Below are positions 61,430-64,000 of a stretch of DNA of 64,000 nucleotides, piece after piece. Below the pieces are notes generated by a model. The model saw only the letters and a list, made by a program, of their open reading frames with translations. It was not told the origin of the DNA and ran no database searches. Each line of letters opens with the position of its first letter. Within the stretch, counting starts at the first letter, position 1. Source of the stretch: Streptomyces yatensis (GTDB taxonomy: Bacteria > Actinomycetota > Actinomycetes > Streptomycetales > Streptomycetaceae); contig NZ_CP072941.1 in the NCBI RefSeq assembly GCF_018069625.1, forward strand, positions 1,798,001 through 1,862,000. Reading direction: 5' to 3'. The translations under genes were made by a program, and so were the position numbers.

Positions 61430-62436
61430 GAACACTCGCGGAAGCGGACCGGGCACCCGACCCCGCAGCGCACCGGCCGCTCGTCGTCGTCGAGGACCTG
61501 GTCAAGCACTTCCCCTTGCGGGGCGGGGTGTTCGGGCGCAAACAGCACGTTCACTCCGTGGACCACGTCTCGTTCACCCTTGCACCCGGCGAAGTGCTCG
61601 GCTTGGTGGGCGAATCGGGCTGTGGCAAGAGCACGCTGGCCAGGGCCATGCTCGGGCTGACGCCGGTCGACTCCGGGCGCGTGCTGTTCGACGGCGTCGA
61701 TGTGGCCCGGACCAAGGGCCGTGAGCGCAAGGCCCTGCGCCGCTCGATGCAGCTCGTCTTCCAGGATCCGTTCGCCGCACTGGACCCGCGGATGCGCCTG
61801 GGGACGAGCCTCGGCGCGCCACTGGCCCAGCACGGCCTCGGCACGAGGGAGGAGCGTCACCAGCGCATCCTCGAGACGCTCGGCCACGTGGGGCTCGACG
61901 CGTCGTTCCTAAAGCGACACCCCGGCGAATGCTCCGGCGGCCAGCTCCAGCGGATCGTCGTGGCACGAGCTCTGCTGCTCCGCCCGCGCCTGCTGATCTG
62001 CGACGAACCCACCTCGGCGCTCGATGCCTCGGTCCGCGCCCAGATCCTCAACCTGCTGATCGAGCTGAAGGGCGAGCTGGACCTCACCCTGCTGATGATC
62101 TCCCACGACCTGCGCGTCGTCCGCCACATCTGCGACCGGGTGGCGGTGATGTACCTCGGCGAGATCGTCGAAGTGGCCTCCCGCGAGGACCTGTTCGAGC
62201 GCCCGGCCCACCCGTACACCCAGGCACTGCTGACCGCCTCACTGCCCGAGGAGTCCGGCGCGGAGGTCGGTTCCGGCCCTCTGCGCGGTGAGCCGCCCAG
62301 CCCAGTCAGCCCACCCTCGGGATGCCGCTTCCATCCACGCTGCCCTCAGGCCCGCGACCGGTGCCGCACCGAGGCTCCCACGCTGGGCGCCGGACCTCTG
62401 GAGCGGGTCGTCTCGTGCCACTACCCGAACGCCTGA
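61426..62436 (+). CDS. ABC transporter ATP-binding protein (DppF type)
   Basis: 336 residues from ATG 61426. Opening VVEDLVKHFPLRGGVFGRKQ, Walker A GESGCGKS, signature CSGGQLQRI (Cys replaces the first Leu), Walker B LLICDEPTSALD, and C-terminal [14 protein letters not shown]. The pair with DppD energises import. Confidence 0.92.
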   Translation: MRTLAEADRAPDPAAHRPLVVVEDLVKHFPLRGGVFGRKQHVHSVDHVSFTLAPGEVLGLVGESGCGKSTLARAMLGLTPVDSGRVLFDGVDVARTKGRERKALRRSMQLVFQDPFAALDPRMRLGTSLGAPLAQHGLGTREERHQRILETLGHVGLDASFLKRHPGECSGGQLQRIVVARALLLRPRLLICDEPTSALDASVRAQILNLLIELKGELDLTLLMISHDLRVVRHICDRVAVMYLGEIVEVASREDLFERPAHPYTQALLTASLPEESGAEVGSGPLRGEPPSPVSPPSGCRFHPRCPQARDRCRTEAPTLGAGPLERVVSCHYPNA

Positions 62437-62465
62437 CGCACCGTACAGACGAAGAGAGCGAGCCG

Positions 62466-63935
62466 ATGACGACAGTCGAGTCCGCGCCCACCACCCAGCC
62501 GATCTGGCGGCCGCCCGCCGGGGCGCTGTGGTCCGGGAAGTGGGCGGACGGTGCGTCCGCCATGCCCGTACGCGACCCGGAGGACGGCAGCCTCCTCGGT
62601 CATGTCACCGACACCTGTCCCACCGAGGTCGACCAGGCCGTCACCGATGTGGCCGCTGCCGTCGCCTCCGGGGAGGACTGGCCCGCCTGGCAGCGCCGCG
62701 AGGCCCTGGACGCGGCCGCCCGGCTGGTACTGCGCCACCGTGAGCGGCTGACCGAGGTGATCTCCCGGGAGGGTTCCAAGACCATACGCGAGGCGAGCAG
62801 CGAGGTGTCCCGCGCCGCGGAGACCCTCAGGCTCTCGGCCCAGCAGACCGCCCACCTCACCGGTGAGACCCTGCCGTTCTCCGACACCCCGCGTGGTGCG
62901 GGCCGACTGGGCTGGTACACCCGGGAACCGGTCGGCGTGGTCGCCGCCATCACCCCCTTCAACGACCCGCTCAATCTCGTAGCACACAAGGTGGGCCCCG
63001 CGCTGGCCGGCGGGAACGGCGTCGTCCTCAAACCGGCCGAGGCCACACCGCTCACCGCGCTGGCGTTCGCCGAGATCGTGTTGGACGCCGGGGTGCCCGC
63101 AGACCGCCTCGCCGTCATCCCCGGAACCGGCGCCGGCGCGGGACGCGCCCTCGTCGGCCATCCTCTCGTCGACCTCGTGTCCTTCACCGGGGGCTTCCGC
63201 ACCGGCAATGAAGTGGCCCGCGCCGCCGGAGCCAAGAAGACCCTCATGGAACTGGGCGGCAACAACGCCGTGCTGGTGCTGGACGATGCCGCCCGCGAGG
63301 CGGCGGCGCAGGCTGTGGTGACGGGGGCGTTCGGGGTGGCGGGGCAGAACTGCCTGTCGGTGCAGCGCGTCTTCGTCGCCTCCCGGATCGCCGACCGCTT
63401 CGTCCGGGACGTAGTGACGGCCACCGAGGCACTACGGGTGGGCAGCAAGGCCGACCCCCGTACGGACATCGGCCCGCTCATCAGCGAGCGCGAGGCACGC
63501 CGGGTCCGGGAATGGGTACGGGAGGCCCGCGAGGGCGGCGCCGAGGTGCGTACGGGCGGACGGCAGCAGGGGGCGTTCCACTGGCCGACCGTACTCACCG
63601 GCGTACCGGCGGACGCGAAGGTGATGACGGAGGAGATCTTCGGCCCGGTGCTGGTGATCGAGCCGTTCGGCACGCTGGAAGAGGCCGTCTCACGTGCCAA
63701 TGACACCCGCTACGGCCTCCAGACAGGCGTCTTCACCACCGCGCTGGAGACCGCCCTGGACCTCGCGGAACGGCTCCGGGTGGGCGCGGTGATGATCAAC
63801 GACAGCAGCGACTTCCGCATCGACGCCATGCCCTTCGGCGGGCCCAAGCGGTCGGGCATTGGCCGCGAGGGCGTGCGATACGCCGTGGAAGCCATGACCG
63901 AACCGAAGATCATCGCTGTGCGCCGTGGCGCATGA
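62466..63935 (+). CDS. Aldehyde dehydrogenase
   Basis: 489 residues from ATG 62466. NAD-binding and active-site features: EPVGVVAAITPFNDPLNLVA, FTGGFRTGNEVARAAG, Glu in LMELGGNNAVLVL, catalytic Cys in AGQNCLSVQRVFV, and EEIFGPVLVIEPF. Oxidises an aldehyde to a carboxylate, presumably the one made by the flavoprotein in the same operon. Last gene; followed by a short gaccgg/ccggtc hairpin (63934-63952). Confidence 0.93.
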   Translation: MTTVESAPTTQPIWRPPAGALWSGKWADGASAMPVRDPEDGSLLGHVTDTCPTEVDQAVTDVAAAVASGEDWPAWQRREALDAAARLVLRHRERLTEVISREGSKTIREASSEVSRAAETLRLSAQQTAHLTGETLPFSDTPRGAGRLGWYTREPVGVVAAITPFNDPLNLVAHKVGPALAGGNGVVLKPAEATPLTALAFAEIVLDAGVPADRLAVIPGTGAGAGRALVGHPLVDLVSFTGGFRTGNEVARAAGAKKTLMELGGNNAVLVLDDAAREAAAQAVVTGAFGVAGQNCLSVQRVFVASRIADRFVRDVVTATEALRVGSKADPRTDIGPLISEREARRVREWVREAREGGAEVRTGGRQQGAFHWPTVLTGVPADAKVMTEEIFGPVLVIEPFGTLEEAVSRANDTRYGLQTGVFTTALETALDLAERLRVGAVMINDSSDFRIDAMPFGGPKRSGIGREGVRYAVEAMTEPKIIAVRRGA

Positions 63936-63952
63936 CCGGTTCGGGGCCGGTC

Positions 63953-64000
63953 TCAGTCGTGCGGTGGGGCCCCGGTGACCATGTGATCGGCGTGGTTGAC
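63953..64000 (-). CDS. ArsR-family metalloregulator, C-terminus only (runs off the window)
   Basis: The last 15 codons read VNHADHMVTGAPPHD and stop at 63955-63953. They match the end of the ArsR protein at 40509 (SHADHRVSGRAPHD) closely, so a third ArsR/SmtB-type sensor starts beyond the window. Confidence 0.75.
   Translation of the reverse strand, partial: VNHADHMVTGAPPHD

Overview
The window reads as the chromosome (or a large integrated element) of a high-GC actinomycete, most likely Streptomyces or a close relative. The reasons are the very high G+C content, frequent GTG starts with 4-bp stop/start overlaps, a WhiB-type Fe-S regulator, and families almost confined to Streptomyces mobile elements (DUF4913, DUF317, DUF2637/SpdB-like). 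No rRNA, tRNA or CRISPR array was found.

Region 1 (about 1-13 kb) is a conjugation/replication module of an actinobacterial integrative or plasmid-like element. Plus-strand accessory genes (DUF4913, an unknown, a RelE-like protein, DUF317, a tandem HxlR-type wHTH protein) face a long minus-strand operon: small conserved gene, replication initiator-like protein, DnaC-like ATPase, WhiB-like protein, SpdB-like membrane protein, small gene, MobC, MOB relaxase, zinc-ribbon protein. No integrase or FtsK/TraB translocase lies inside the window. The rep-like gene carries a cluster of perfect palindromes built on a CTCCGTGA-type word, a good candidate origin. A divergent XRE regulator (13.3 kb) borders the module.

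Region 2 (14-19 kb) is a small accessory island: a putative HEPN-motif protein, an amidohydrolase, a MAB_1171c-type membrane protein, an ImmA/IrrE metalloprotease and an FMN split-barrel protein.

Region 3 (20-30 kb) is the most interesting part. A tightly overlapping minus-strand operon (25779 down to 19975) encodes a thymidylate-synthase-fold protein with Asp at the base-discriminating Asn position, a tandem-duplicated nucleoside diphosphate kinase, a radical SAM protein, a DEDDh exonuclease, a P-loop kinase-like ATPase, an aldo/keto reductase and a degenerate Nudix-like protein. Beside it lie a zinc-finger protein, a possible primase-like protein, an XRE regulator and an HD-domain 5'-nucleotidase. 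Together they suggest synthesis and turnover of a modified (probably cytosine-derived) nucleotide. I do not recognise the cluster as a described system.

Region 4 (30-54 kb) is a patchwork of metal-homeostasis genes and decayed mobile DNA. It contains an IS5-family relic, a broken response regulator, YcnI, an ArsR-type sensor with a P1B-4 metal ATPase, BlaI/M56 regulators, a VanY-like peptidase, a second ArsR, a second IS relic, a methyltransferase, DUF1259, a broken chrB, a resolvase fragment, two MFS transporters, a PLP cysteine-synthase-like enzyme, His-rich membrane proteins, a flavoprotein and a CDF metal exporter.

Region 5 (54-64 kb) is one coherent catabolic operon: a peptide/nickel-type ABC importer (binding protein, two permeases, two ATPases) with a HAD hydrolase, a FAD-dependent amine/amino-acid oxidase, a FadR-type regulator and an aldehyde dehydrogenase. 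The last bases hold the C-terminus of another ArsR-family sensor on the opposite strand.
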